Source of the DNA: Gentiana macrophylla
Lineage: Eukaryota; Streptophyta; Magnoliopsida; Gentianales; Gentianaceae
Direction of reading: 5' to 3'
Assembly (NCBI GenBank): GCA_026214975.1
Contig: CM047806.1
Location: 78,601,599 to 78,665,598, forward strand
Length of the DNA stretch: 64,000 bases
Position numbers and translations under genes: made by a program. Positions within the stretch are counted from its first letter, which is position 1. Every line of letters begins with the position of its first letter. The notes beneath the pieces were generated by a model. The model saw nothing but the letters and a program-made list of their open reading frames with translations. It did not search any database and was not told the DNA's origin. This document shows positions 33,193 to 44,166 of the stretch, in pieces.

Positions 33193-36100
33193 CTTTGTTT
33201 TGTAGGTGTCTGGTACTTTGACAGTGGATGTTCCAGACATATGACAAAGAACAAGCACTGTTTATCAAACTTTGTGGCAAAAGATGGTCCAAGGGTGAAT
33301 TTTGGTAACAAGAATACACCTGGATACACTAGAGGATATGGCACACTTGTGAGAAATGGACTTACAATCAAGAATGTTGCATTTGTGGAAGGACTGGACT
33401 ACAACTTGTTGAGCACTGGACAATTCTGTGATATGGGATACAAGGTCACTTTTGACAAAAACAACTGTATTGTCATTAGTGAAAGAGGTGATCAAGTTGT
33501 ACTGGCTGGTAGAAGACAACAAAACATGTATGTTGTGGATCTGTCTCATCGCAGTTCGAGAACTCGCTGATTGTGCATACCAAGTCAGAACTCAATTGGT
33601 TATGGCACAAGAAGTTGAATCATCTAAATTTTGATGATATCAATCAGTTGGTGAAGAAGAATCTTGTGATTGGTTTACCCGAGATCACATTCAAGAAGGA
33701 TGCTATATGTGATGCATGTCAGCAGGGTAAACAAATAAAGTCAAGTTTCAAGTCAAAAACTAAACAATAAACTAATAGAGTGTTGAAGCTGATGCATATG
33801 GATCTTTTTGGACCAATAACTCCAACAAGTGTGACAGGAAAGAAATACACCTTAGTGGTTGTGGATGATTATTCAAGGTACACCTGGGTGATATTTATGA
33901 ACAAGAAAAGTGAAACACTCAAAAGCATGACTAATCTATTAAAGAGATTACAAAATGAGAAAAGTTTGATAGTAATAAAGATAAGATCAGATCAGGGTAC
34001 TGAATTTCTCAACAAAGTTATAAGAGAATACTGTGAACAGAATGGTGTACTACATCAACTTGCTGCTACTGGTACACCTCAGCAAAATGGGGTTGCTGAA
34101 AGAAGAAACAGGACCTTAAATGAAGCAGGAACGACAATGATCTGTGAAGCATTGATACCTGAAAGATATTGGGCTGAAGCAGTCAATACAGTATGCTATA
34201 CACAAAACAGAACTTCAGTGAACAAGAAGCTGCTGAAGACACCTTATGAGATTTGGAATGGGAGAAAACCTAATATATCCTATTTCCATCCATTTGGAAG
34301 TAAATGTTTTATTCTAAATCACAAAGTTCATTTGAAGACAATCCAACCAAAGTCAGATGAAAGGATTTTCTTGGGATATTCTTCAGTCAGTAAGGCATTT
34401 AGGGTACTGAACAAGAGGTCACTGAAACATGAGGAAACAATCCATGTTGTGTTTGATGAACCTAAGTTCCCTGGTATGGAAGATGAAGATTGTGAACCTG
34501 CTGAGAATCAACAAGTCACTGATCCAGATTGTGTTGAAGTTTTGGAAAGATTCAATGACTTAAAAGTTTCTGACACTGCCCCTACTGAACACCCTGCTGG
34601 TAACATTACTAATGCAACAACTGAAGCAATTCAAGGATCTGTTGAACCCCCTGTTGTTGAAGAAGCTATTGCAGACCTACTGAAGATGAGGTTCCTGATA
34701 ATCAAACTAACCAGAATCCACAATGGTTAAGGAATCACCCTGCTGAACAAGTTATTGGCAATGTACAGCAAGGTGTAAGGACCAGAAGACAACTGGAAGC
34801 TATGTTTACTTGTTTTCTATTTCAAATGGAACCAAAAGTTGTTGAAGAAGCAATTTCAGATCCAGATTGGATAATTGCTATGCAGGAAGAGTTAAATGAA
34901 TTTGAAAGAAATCAAGTTTGGACACTAGTTGAAAGGCCAAGTCATGTAAATATCATTGCTACTAAATGGGTATACAGAAACAAACTTGATGAATCTGGTA
35001 CCATTGTAAGGAATAAGGCCAGACTAGTTGCAAAAGGCTATTCTCAAGCAGAAGGAATAGATTTTGATGAAACTTATGCACCTGTTGCAAGATTAGAAGC
35101 TATCAGATTATTCTTGGCACATGCTGCATATAAGAACTTCAAGGTATATCAAATGGATGTCAAAAGTGCTTTTCTGAATGGCATTCTAGAGGAGGAAGTG
35201 TATGTACAACAACCTCTTGGATTTGAAGCTAAAGATCAAGAAGATAAAGTGTATAGACTCAATAAAGCACTTTATGGATTGAAACAAGCACCAAGAGCAT
35301 GGTATGAGACTCTATCTCAATTCTTGGTGGACAATGGTTTTACAAAAGGCACCATTGACAAGACACTTTTCAGAATCAGTGAAAAGGACAGCACCCTGCT
35401 GGTACAAATTTATGTGGATGACATTATATTTGGTTCTGAAAATGATTTACTTTGTGAAAAATTTGCAAATCTAATGAAGAGCAAATTCCAAATGAGTATG
35501 ATGGGAGAAATGAACTACTTTTTGGGATTGCAAGTTAAACAAATGAAAGATGGAATCTTCATTCATCAAACCAAGTATACCAAAGAGTTGCTGAAGAAGT
35601 TTGGTATGGAAAACAGGACCAAGATATCAACTCCAATGAGCACAAATATTAGATTGGATGAAGATAAAGAAGGCAAAGATGTTGATCAGACTTTATACAG
35701 AAGGATGATAGGCGATCATTGCATTCATTCCAAAGATACCTCATATATCCTTTGCTGTAGGTGTTTGTGCAAGATTTCAATCTAAACCTAAAGAAAGTCA
35801 CTTAGGTGCAGTCAAGAGAGTTCTCAAGTATCTTAAAGAGACTTTGGGAGTAGGGATATGGTATTCCAAGGATGGAAGCTTCAAAGTTATATCCTACTCA
35901 GATTCTGATTATGCTGGATGCAAGATTGATAGAAAAAGCACTACAGGAACTTGTTAGTTAATGGGAAGTAGACTGGTCTCCTGGTTCAGCAAGAAACAGA
36001 ATTCTATATCAACTTCCACTGCTGAGGCTGAATACATTGCTGCTGGAAGTTGCTGTGCACAAGTACTATGGCTAAGACAACAATTAAGGGATTATGGAAT

Positions 36101-36353
36101 TGAAGAAAAGGAAATTCCAATTATGTGTGACAACACAAGTGCAATTGCAATCACTGAAAATCCTATTTTACACTCAAGAACCAAGCACATAGATGTGAGA
36201 CATCATTTTATAAGAGATCATGTTGAAAAGAAAGATGTGGTGGTTCTATATATCCTTACTGAAAATCAACTTGCTGATATTTTCACTAAACCACTTGATA
36301 GTGAAAGATTTGCCAAATTAAGGACTGAACTTGGAATTATAAAAGTTGACTGA
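33193..36353 (+). pseudogene. Element C pol: protease, integrase, reverse transcriptase, RNase H
   Basis: Same frame as gag after the TAA. The protease is WYFDSGCSRHMT. A scrambled patch (33538-33575) breaks the pre-integrase region. The HHCC zinc finger is KKLNHLNF and CDAC. The integrase core (33780 on) has MDLFGPI, RSDQGTEF and GTPQQNGVAERRNR, with all three catalytic residues present. The linker breaks near 34730. RT (34802-35700) has [11 protein letters not shown] and [10 protein letters not shown] second scrambled patch (35715-35755) destroys the [10 protein letters not shown] block. RNase H (35961-36353) has SSTAEAEY-type and CDNTSAIAITEN motifs and ends IIKVD, TGA. Between patches the frame is well preserved. 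Confidence 0.93.
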
Positions 36354-36371
36354 TAATCGGCAGATTGTAAT

Positions 36372-36552
36372 GGAATTCACCAAGGGATTAGTCTTTGCTA
36401 TGTTGGGTGAGCTCACTTTAGTGATTAGTCATTGGTATCAACAATTCCATGTACTTATGTTTGGACAATTGAGCAAATGAGGTTGCCAAGGGGATTGGTC
36501 TTTGTCATGTTGGGTGAGCTCACTTGACAGATCAGTCATTGGTATTAAACTT
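36372..36552 (+). repeat. Imperfect tandem duplication after element C pol
   Basis: The block with TGTTGGGTGAGCTCAC occurs at 36401 and again at 36508 (period about 107 bp), each followed by TCATTGGTAT. Element B has one visible copy after its pol. The following stretch to 36807 is CTGCTGA/CAGCAG-rich and non-coding. Confidence 0.8.
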
Positions 36553-36807
36553 CATCTTGTATTATCAATTGTACAAAACAAGAAGAAATCAAGGATCAGC
36601 AGAGTCACTTTATCAGCAGGCTGCTGAAGCACCTTTATCAGCAGACTGCTGAGCCTACCCTGCTGAGGACAACCCTGCTGAATGGTACGTTACAGAGTCA
36701 AACTTTATTAAAGTCAAAAAGCAGTTTGGCGGGATATTTATTTTATCCATTATTACCATAGTTAACTCGATCCAACGGTTACAAAACACTATAGAGGAGT
36801 TATGGAA

Positions 36808-36898
36808 CACGTGTCAAGACCGCACTTACTCAGATTAATCGTGATCAAGCATCAATGTACGTGCACTGACAGTTACAACTACTCACTGTCTATTTATA
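36808..36898 (+). promoter_or_regulatory. Putative internal promoter of element C ORF3
   Basis: CACGTG (36808-36813, in AACACGTGTC) lies 78 bp before a TATTTATA box (36891-36898), with the ORF3 ATG at 37015. Layout and spacing to the ATG resemble D and H although the sequence is otherwise diverged. The upstream in-frame ATG at 36802 would start before the TATA and gives no conserved protein. Confidence 0.5.
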
Positions 36899-38424
36899 CA
36901 AACCTACTCACAGCAGATCTTCTCTACTTGCAAAATCTGCTTTATCACTACGATTTTACACTGTGTGAACACAGATTTACAATCTATCTTCTTAATCTTA
37001 TTCTTCTCATAAAAATGGCGGAAAAGGTTGATGTTCAGATTGAGTCAAGCCAAAGTGTTAGAGGTTTTGTTGTTGATGCTAACAAGACTGAACTAGCAAT
37101 CAACATTGGTAGAAGAATCAGGAGATATGCTGGTCTGGAGAATATACTGAACATAAGATTGGAGAAAATCTCATACACTAATGTTGTCAGTTTCTGGAGG
37201 AACATTCAAATAAAGGAAGGAACTGAAGCATTCAAAACGGCTGTGAATGGCCAGGATATTGAAATTTCCTCAAGTCTGCTGAGGGAAGTTTTTGGATTTG
37301 AAGAAGTGGTGGATGGTCCAGTAAATCCTGAAGCAATGGGACTATCCAAGATGGCTTTTGTTGATCAAATTAAAACAAATGAAGCCACCAAATCTGTTCC
37401 AGGGATCAATTGCAGACATATTGGGAATAAGTACAGTCTACTGAGCAAACTCATTGCAAAGAACATACTTGGACTGGTTGGAAGTATGGACACTCTATCA
37501 GGACCCAAGATAGAGTTGATGATGATTATTTGCAGAAGCATGAGATTTGATTGGGCTGGATACTTCATTCATTATATGAATAAAGTAGCCAAGGAAGAAA
37601 GAGAAGGGAAAAGGAAATCCAAGGCCTTACCCTTAGGATTGATGGTTCAGACCCTGCTGAATCATTTGAAAATCCCTGATGTAGCACCTGAAAAGATAAA
37701 TCAATCTAGATACAAGAAAGAGATTGATCAAGCTATTCCTGGTCTTGATGATGATGAAGAAGGTGTTGCAGAGGCTGCTGATGATGATAATGGTGGAGAT
37801 GATGGTGATGCTGGTGGTGAGCAGGTCCAGCAAACTAAGAAGAAATCTACTAAACCTGCTGCACCTAAGAAGACCACTGAGAAAAGAAAGGCTACAGATA
37901 CAAGGAAGATCACTGAGGTCTTAAATCCTAAAAAGACAAAGAAGCAAACAAAGACATATCTTGTTGTGTCTGTGAGGGTCCGGTGAAGAAGAGGTTACCG
38001 ACCTTTGTTCTTTGCAAGAAGAACTGTTGTTGAGATTCTAATGGAACAACAGAAGGAAGCCAGTAGAATGAGGAAGTCTACTGTGGTTGAGAAAGATGAT
38101 GAGCCACTTTCCAAGAGAAGAAAAGAAATTATCCACAAAAAGAAACATGGAAAGGGGAAAGAATTAAAAAACTTGGAGGCACAAAGAGTCCAAGAAGAAG
38201 CATCAGTAGAAGAGGAAGAAGAGGCTATTAAGGCTGAGCCCTTAACTATTATCAAGCCTGTGGAAATTACTGACTCTTCACCAGAAGAGGTTGTCAAGTC
38301 TACTGAAGCTGAACAGGTTGTTGTTGAGCAATCTGTTGGTGATATACAACATTCATCGACCACGAGCCTCTTTGTAGTATCCATGAAGACCCACAAAGAA
38401 ACCACCGAACTGAACTGAACTCTT

Positions 38425-38580
38425 TGTGGTAGTTGAAGAATTGGTTGAAGATCCACAGCAAACCACTGAATCTGAACCTGTTGTGGTAGTTGAAGAATTG
38501 GTTGAAGATCCACAGCAAACCACTGAATCTGAACCTGCTGTGGTAGTTGAAGAATTGGTTGAAGACCTTGCAAGTGTTGC
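38425..38580 (+). repeat. 57-bp tandem repeat in element C ORF3
   Basis: Units start at 38425, 38482 and 38539 (TGTGGTAGTTGAAGAATTGG). The unit encodes VVVEELVEDPQQTTESEP. A damaged fourth unit precedes at about 38368-38424. The period is a multiple of three, so the frame is kept. Confidence 0.9.
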
Positions 38581-39569
38581 AAGAACTCAGGGGGAAGAGC
38601 AGTCTGCTGCTAACCCTGCTGATGAGCATGTAAGTCAGGGGGAACCAAGTGTTGTACAGATGGAAGTAGTAGGCACAAATTTACAACCTCAGCAAACTAC
38701 TGACTTTGAAACATCTATTGAAGAAACAATGAATCTACTTGTTGGAATCTTTGGAGGTCAACAAGGCATTGAAGTTGCTCCCAGAAGATCTTTCATGCCC
38801 TTTGAAAGGCATGTGAAGGAAAGGAATAAAACAGAAGAGTTTGTAGATCCCAAACTTCAACAAATTGCTGACTATTTCCAATGGAAGTTTGGTTTCTACA
38901 AGAGGCAAAAACCAGCTGCTGAACCTATGACAGATTTTGAAGAATGGGCTTTTAACAAGTTGGGAGTAGAGAATTTGTTGGACCTAGTTGATACCACTTT
39001 GCTGCAATCCAGATTGATGGACTTATTTGATGAACAACAGAAAGAGGAGGGTATCAAGTTTAGGGATCCAAGAGATGACAATGATGATTCATCCTCATCA
39101 CCAGATTCTAAAGGTGATTTTCCCTCTAGACCAGGAGGAACCAGTGGGGCTGCAATGTTGAAAGAACCACACTGCATAACATGATCCATCGATATCGTAA
39201 GTCTCTTTGAGGGCAAGAGATGGAGAAATGGATGAGGATCTACAGGATCTCACCATGGATGATCTGGAGGCATTAATCAATGAAGGAGCCAATTTAAGTG
39301 CTGGTAGGTTAGCTGATGAATCTCTTACATTCCATGTTGTAGAGCCTACTACACAAACTGAAGCTGAACAGAGTGAGGATTTGGATGAAGAGAAGGTTAC
39401 TGATTACAATGAACCTAGTGCCAGCTCAGAGGAATCTATTGAATATCAAGATGGATTTGACTTTGAGGGCATTCTTACTAAAACTGCCATCATCCTGACC
39501 AAGATTGGTCATGCTGAAGGATTCCAAGTAGATAATGAGGCTATATTCAATCCACAAAGAATTGAAGAG

Positions 39570-39671
39570 GAGGTACAGGCTGTTGAGTCTCAAACAGCAC
39601 CTGCACACAGGTTGGAACAGGAGGTACAGGCTGCTGAGTCTCAAACAGCACCTGGACAAAGGTTGGAACCT
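39570..39671 (+). repeat. 51-bp tandem repeat in element C ORF3
   Basis: GAGGTACAGGCTG starts at 39570 and 39621. The unit encodes EVQAxESQTAPxxRLEQ; two copies, frame kept. Confidence 0.85.
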
Positions 39672-41234
39672 AATTTGGGTTTGGAGGAAACCCCTGTTGT
39701 TGATCAAGAGGCTGCTGTAGTGGAGCCTACTGCAGATAAGACCACTAAAGGGGTCAGCAGACCGCTGTTAATGAGGATGAGCAGCTGCAGGACTATGACA
39801 TTAGTGATGAGGAGTTCCAGATGCCTGAAGAAGAAGATGTTGATGTTGATCCTCCACAGGCATTTGAACCTATTTTTGAAGAACCAGCCATTGATCTTAT
39901 CTTAGAAGAATATCAAGGACCTAATCCTGCTGGATTAGATAGGAGTTGGGCAATGGTTGTGAGCAATCAGAGGCCACAGTACAATCTTGAGGATCCTGCT
40001 GATGGAGCTACTGGTGGAAGAATGACTGGTGAGGTACCAGTAGAAGTATTGAATGAGTTGAGGACCGCCGGGAATGACATGCAATGATTAAGAACTCAAC
40101 TTGATAGATAGGAACAAAGATTTGAAGAGTCGATGGCGGTGAATGAGCATGACAATCATTGATGCTGATTATTTCAAATTTCACATCTACTCAAAATGCT
40201 TTCAATGATATGATGTTAGATGTGAGGGGAATCAAGCAAGGAAATACTTTGAAGGAAAAGTTTTTGAAAGATCAATTTACATCCATTCATCAAAAACATG
40301 ACAAGCTTGCTGAAACCCCTAGACCTGCTGAGCCTGCTGCTGCACAACAATCTACTGTGCTTGATCCCAAACTTACTGAGAGGATAACCCTGCTGGAGCA
40401 AACAATGCAAGAAAGGATCACAGCAATTGATACCAGAACTAAGATTATGGAAGGGCAACTGAATAATTTGGTTATCTCACAGGAGAGTGTTCATGGCCTA
40501 ATGTCCCGGTTTGTTGATGATGTCACTAAGGGGGAAGAGGGCCAAACAGCTGCATCAAAAGAGGCTGCAAGACTTTTTACACAAAAGAGATGGATAGATG
40601 AGACCAATGGTTTTAGGCAACCTGCACCTGGCAGATTCCAGCTTACTGATGATCTCTTTAGGCAGTACAAGAAAGAGTACTACAACAGGAGGAAACCTTA
40701 TCAAGACAAGGGGTTTCATGAAGGACTCAACTCTTTCTTGGGACTGAAATTTTGGGAGGCAAGGATTAGAGCCTTAAGGGCAACCAACAGAGGTGGCAGA
40801 AGTGGGAGAGGTGGAAGAAGTGGCAGAGGTGATAGGAACTTACCTATCACAAAAGCAAAGGATTCACTTGAAGAATTTAAGGAACTGTATATGAAATTTG
40901 GATTCAAAGTGAATCAGATAAACCTTCTCCTGCCTGAAGCATGGAATTGGTGGAAAGAGGTCAATCCCTACATTGATTTTACACTGATTGAAAATGAATG
41001 GATGAGAGATATGATTGCAGAAATCAGGGCCTATCAAGAACAAGTTGAAAAGGCCAGACTAGAAAGAGAAAGAAGCATGTAGATCAAAGATACTTTAAAT
41101 CGCTTTATGGTTTTGCTGATTCTACACTGTAATATCTTTGAACAAATGATTATAATGAAAGATGACTATATTTGTTCTGTTTTTGTTTTTATCTTTTTGC
41201 TTTGCTGTTAGGTGAGGGTAGTGGCATCATCACC

Positions 41235-41247
41235 AAAAAGGGGGAAA
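41235..41247 (+). other. Element C polypurine tract
   Basis: AAAAAGGGGGAAA one base before the 3' LTR. CATCATCA (41225-41232) before it and TGATGATG (41271-41278) inside the LTR form an inverted repeat. The stretch 41083-41234 is a short 3' untranslated region. Confidence 0.93.
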
Positions 41248-41248
41248 T

Positions 41249-42969
41249 TGTTGGACTTATTTCTATGTTTTGATGATGAGTGCGGACTAGTCATTTGTTA
41301 TAGTGCAAAGGCAAAAAGATTTCTAGATCAAATGTATAGGTTTATTAGAGTTTGATTCATAAATAGGTTTGATCAAACAAGCACTGTAATAATAGTCTGC
41401 CGATTCATATCGCCAGATCGGTCAAATATCGAAGAGAGTAGATAGGTCAAGAGACTAGTCGGGGAACCTCTTGAAGATCGAAGGTGAGGCTCAAACTCGC
41501 GATTCTGAGAGCTAAGGGATCAAACTTAGTAATTTAAGTCAAGGATATGGAATCGAATTTAGGCAAGTCTCGTGATGACCTAAATCGATTACATATACCT
41601 TGTGTACAAGGTCTAAGTTCCATAAGTTGGATGATGTTTGGAACTTGGTTATATTTTAAAAGGTGTAATCTAACTTCACAAATAAAAGTTAGATAAAAGA
41701 AATCAGTTGCATTGTATTTTATACACAGCAAATTGATGTTCAGCAGACTGATTGGTATCTCAGCAGACTGATGAATCTGCTGATGATATACCTCGGTTAA
41801 TTCAAGATTATATTGGAAGATTACATGGATAAGGACAGCCAACTACCTCTAATTTATCAAATAAATCAATGGCTGAGATCAAAAGGATGTTGGGATGATT
41901 CAGATTTTTATCCAATGGCTATAAGTCAAAGGGTGGGATGAGATCGCCTTCACAAAAAGGAATTTCGGCGATGTCACCCTATGAATAGTGACAGAAGGCA
42001 AATCAGATGGGACAAAAACCAGGAACGGTTACATTTGAATTTCAAATACAAGTCACATGCACTCCTGCCTATAAAAAGAGGACCTTCAACTCAGAAACTA
42101 AATGATGATTGATGAAATTTGATAAACTTTAAAGAGGCAATTCTGAGCTGAAAAACACCACGCTGAACTTACTGAACTTAAAGCTACTGATCCAGAGAAA
42201 TTCTTCAAGTGTATTCCGTATTCAAGCAACATCAAGTTTACACACTTGAAGGCGCAAGTCTTGATTATATCATCCTAATCAAAGTCTTTGCAGAATCGAA
42301 TCATTTATTTGATTCAATATTTATTTTATAAAGAACTTGCTGAAGACAGTGAAGCACAGTTGTGTGAAAGACTGTTGTTTGTGATGGAGCTGGTGATGAG
42401 GCAATCCTACCCTTCAAGGACCAGTGGAAGACTCATGAGCAAACAATCCTACTGCTTCGAGGCCGATTTGTGAAGCCATAGTTATTGGTGAAGGACATGC
42501 AACCTTAGGAATCTTTGTAACTGCAACATCAAAGATCTCTAGTGAATTTCCTCCAACATCATAGGAGAAGAGTGGACTGACAGGATTACACCACACGGAA
42601 CCACTATAAAATCTCGCCTACTTACTTTCAAAGATTTACATTTCTCGCACTTAGTTCATTACATTCATCAGTCAACTGAATCTAGCAACTGAAATCACAC
42701 ACATACACTACTGAGTATCTAATACTTAGTATTATATTTAACAACAAGTATTAAGGCTTAATTTTGATATAATTCCGCTGCACAAATTCAGCAAACTTAA
42801 CTATCGATGAGATTATTGTTTATCAAGAGTTATCGAGGTATCGCACAGATCATCAAGTATCGCAGAAGTCTTTGAAGTTGCAGAATTTGCTAACTCCAAA
42901 GTTTTAAGTGTTAAGTTTATTCACCCCCCCCCCTCTAAACTTAACCAAAGCCTTTTCAAGGGACCAACA
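41249..42969 (+). repeat. Element C 3' LTR (1,721 bp)
   Basis: Same ends as the 5' LTR; 10-C run against 7 in the 5' copy. Differences cluster at 41398-41510, 41935-41985, 42245-42300 and 42805-42870. Confidence 0.96.
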
Positions 42970-42974
42970 GTTAT
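42970..42974. repeat. Target-site duplication of element C, right copy (GTTAT)
   Basis: Partner of 29056-29060. Confidence 0.93.
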
Positions 42975-43748
42975 GTTAGATTTACTTACTTTTTATGGGT
43001 TGTAATTGATCTGAATGTTTAACAACCCCGTAATTTACCAGAATTTAACATAACGAAGCAATGTAGTTCTAGAATTAAGAACCACCGCACTCGATTTATC
43101 GACGGTCTATATAGATAAATCGAGGCAAATATAGGTCACCTTAATAAAGATATTCGGCGTCAGCTACGTTGATCGACATGTTTAATTAACAGTAGTTTAG
43201 ATCTGGCCAATCTGCTTCTTATATTCATAAATTAACATAAAGGATGATAAGGTGAAGTGTTAATTAGGACACAGTCTGGACCGATCTATAGGAACGTGGT
43301 ATTCAATCCACGATAGCTGCTTAGGGAGGTTCTCGGTCTTGAGCCGGTACTTTCTAGTACTTATTACATGTGAGTTAATACAACCAAGTAAGAAGGTTAA
43401 CTGTACATAGACGTCTATCCTTTCAATGGAAGTAGACAAGGTTAAGAGACTACACCCATAGCTAAAACTGAATTAATAACATATTTTGATTGATTCGGGG
43501 AATTATTGGGGGAAGTAGACATAATAATTAATTACACCAAGTAGGGAGATATGTTGGGAAGGGAGGAATACCATGTTTATTTCTGCTCTTATGTTGGTCA
43601 ATTACAACAAGTGTATTCTTAGTTAGATTAAGTAAATTAATTTCTAGAAGTTGCATTGTCTCTTTGAGATCGACCTTGATTCACCGTTGCTATACTATGA
43701 TTTGACCTAGTACTCTTGTTAGTATAAGCAACCTCATGCGTGACATCA
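42975..43748 (+). repeat. Element F 5' LTR, second part
   Basis: Continues the LTR after C and its duplicated GTTAT (42970-42974); ends GTGACATCA. It matches 49570-50346 closely (for example ACAACCCCGTAATTTAC and GATAGCTGCTTAGGGAGG). Confidence 0.9.
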
Positions 43749-43755
43749 TGTTTTT

Positions 43756-43772
43756 TGCACCGTTTCCGGGGA
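43756..43772 (+). other. Element F primer-binding-site-like sequence
   Basis: TTGCACCGTTTCCGGGG resembles the Athila/Tat PBS with a few substitutions. It lies about 8 bp inside the LTR end. The following stretch to 44166 is leader with no clear protein. Confidence 0.6.
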
Positions 43773-44166
43773 CACTGGCCAACTTATTGATAAATTCATT
43801 TATATCTAACTAAGAACTATTCATTTCTTTTGTTATGTTATGTTATCTTTAGTTAGGGTTTTGTGTCGTCTTGTATGTCTCTACAATACTGTAAGATCAG
43901 AGAGAGGAAATCATGGATCGATTCAGTGTGGTGTCACCGCGATAAATCAAGTTCCAGAAATTTGAACTCTGATCATCCCTGTGATTCTATGTGTATCCCC
44001 GTTTGTTTTTAGTTTGTAGGTCCGCAGTAGTTGGGTCAGAACCCAACTGAAGCGGAAGGTTGTTAACCATGTTTTAATTTTTTGTTTTGTCTCTTTTGCA
44101 GGAAGTACGGGACACTTCTCATTTTTCTTGAATAGGAATTTTAGGAGTCAAAATCAAACTAGCACG

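Larger units (their letters stand above)
37015..41082 (+). pseudogene. Element C ORF3 (post-pol protein of unknown function)
   Basis: ATG 37015 in AAAAATGGC; the final TAG follows ERERSM at 41082. About 1,350 codons if unbroken, long for the env-like slot. N-terminal domain (37015-37700): VVSFWRNIQIKEG, SLLREVFGFEEVV, FDWAGYFIHYMNKV. Then an acidic DDDEE run, a Lys-rich segment (37850-38170), Glu/Val-rich tandem repeats (38425-38580), a QQIADYFQWKF...WAFNKLGVENLLDLVD block shared with D, an acidic region with 51-bp repeats, a predicted coiled coil (40200-40500) and an RGG-like RGGRSGRGGRSGRGDR segment (about 40789-40836). Breaks are near 37986, 38345-38424, 39184-39207, 39770 and 40087-40158. 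I see no signal peptide or membrane span. Confidence 0.75.
29061..42969 (+). mobile_element. Element C: complete Sirevirus with a very long ORF3
   Basis: 13,909 bp with two LTRs (1,714 and 1,721 bp), an iMet PBS, a PPT AAAAAGGGGGAAA and a perfect GTTAT duplication. Order: gag, in-frame TAA, PR-INT, RT-RNase H, tandem-duplicated post-pol block, promoter-like region, ORF3 of about 4 kb. It lies in F's 5' LTR, so it is the innermost layer on this side. LTR pairs agree closely except in short clustered patches. It is the same family as B and G. Confidence 0.96.

Noticed and set aside
36802..37014. In-frame upstream ATG extending element C ORF3 by 71 codons
   Set aside because: It begins before the TATA-like box, is not conserved in D or H, and the ATG at 37015 aligns with their starts and has the better context.
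37015..41082. Retroviral-type envelope gene
   Set aside because: The position fits, but there is no signal peptide, membrane span or cleavage-site pattern; composition is charged and RGG-like.
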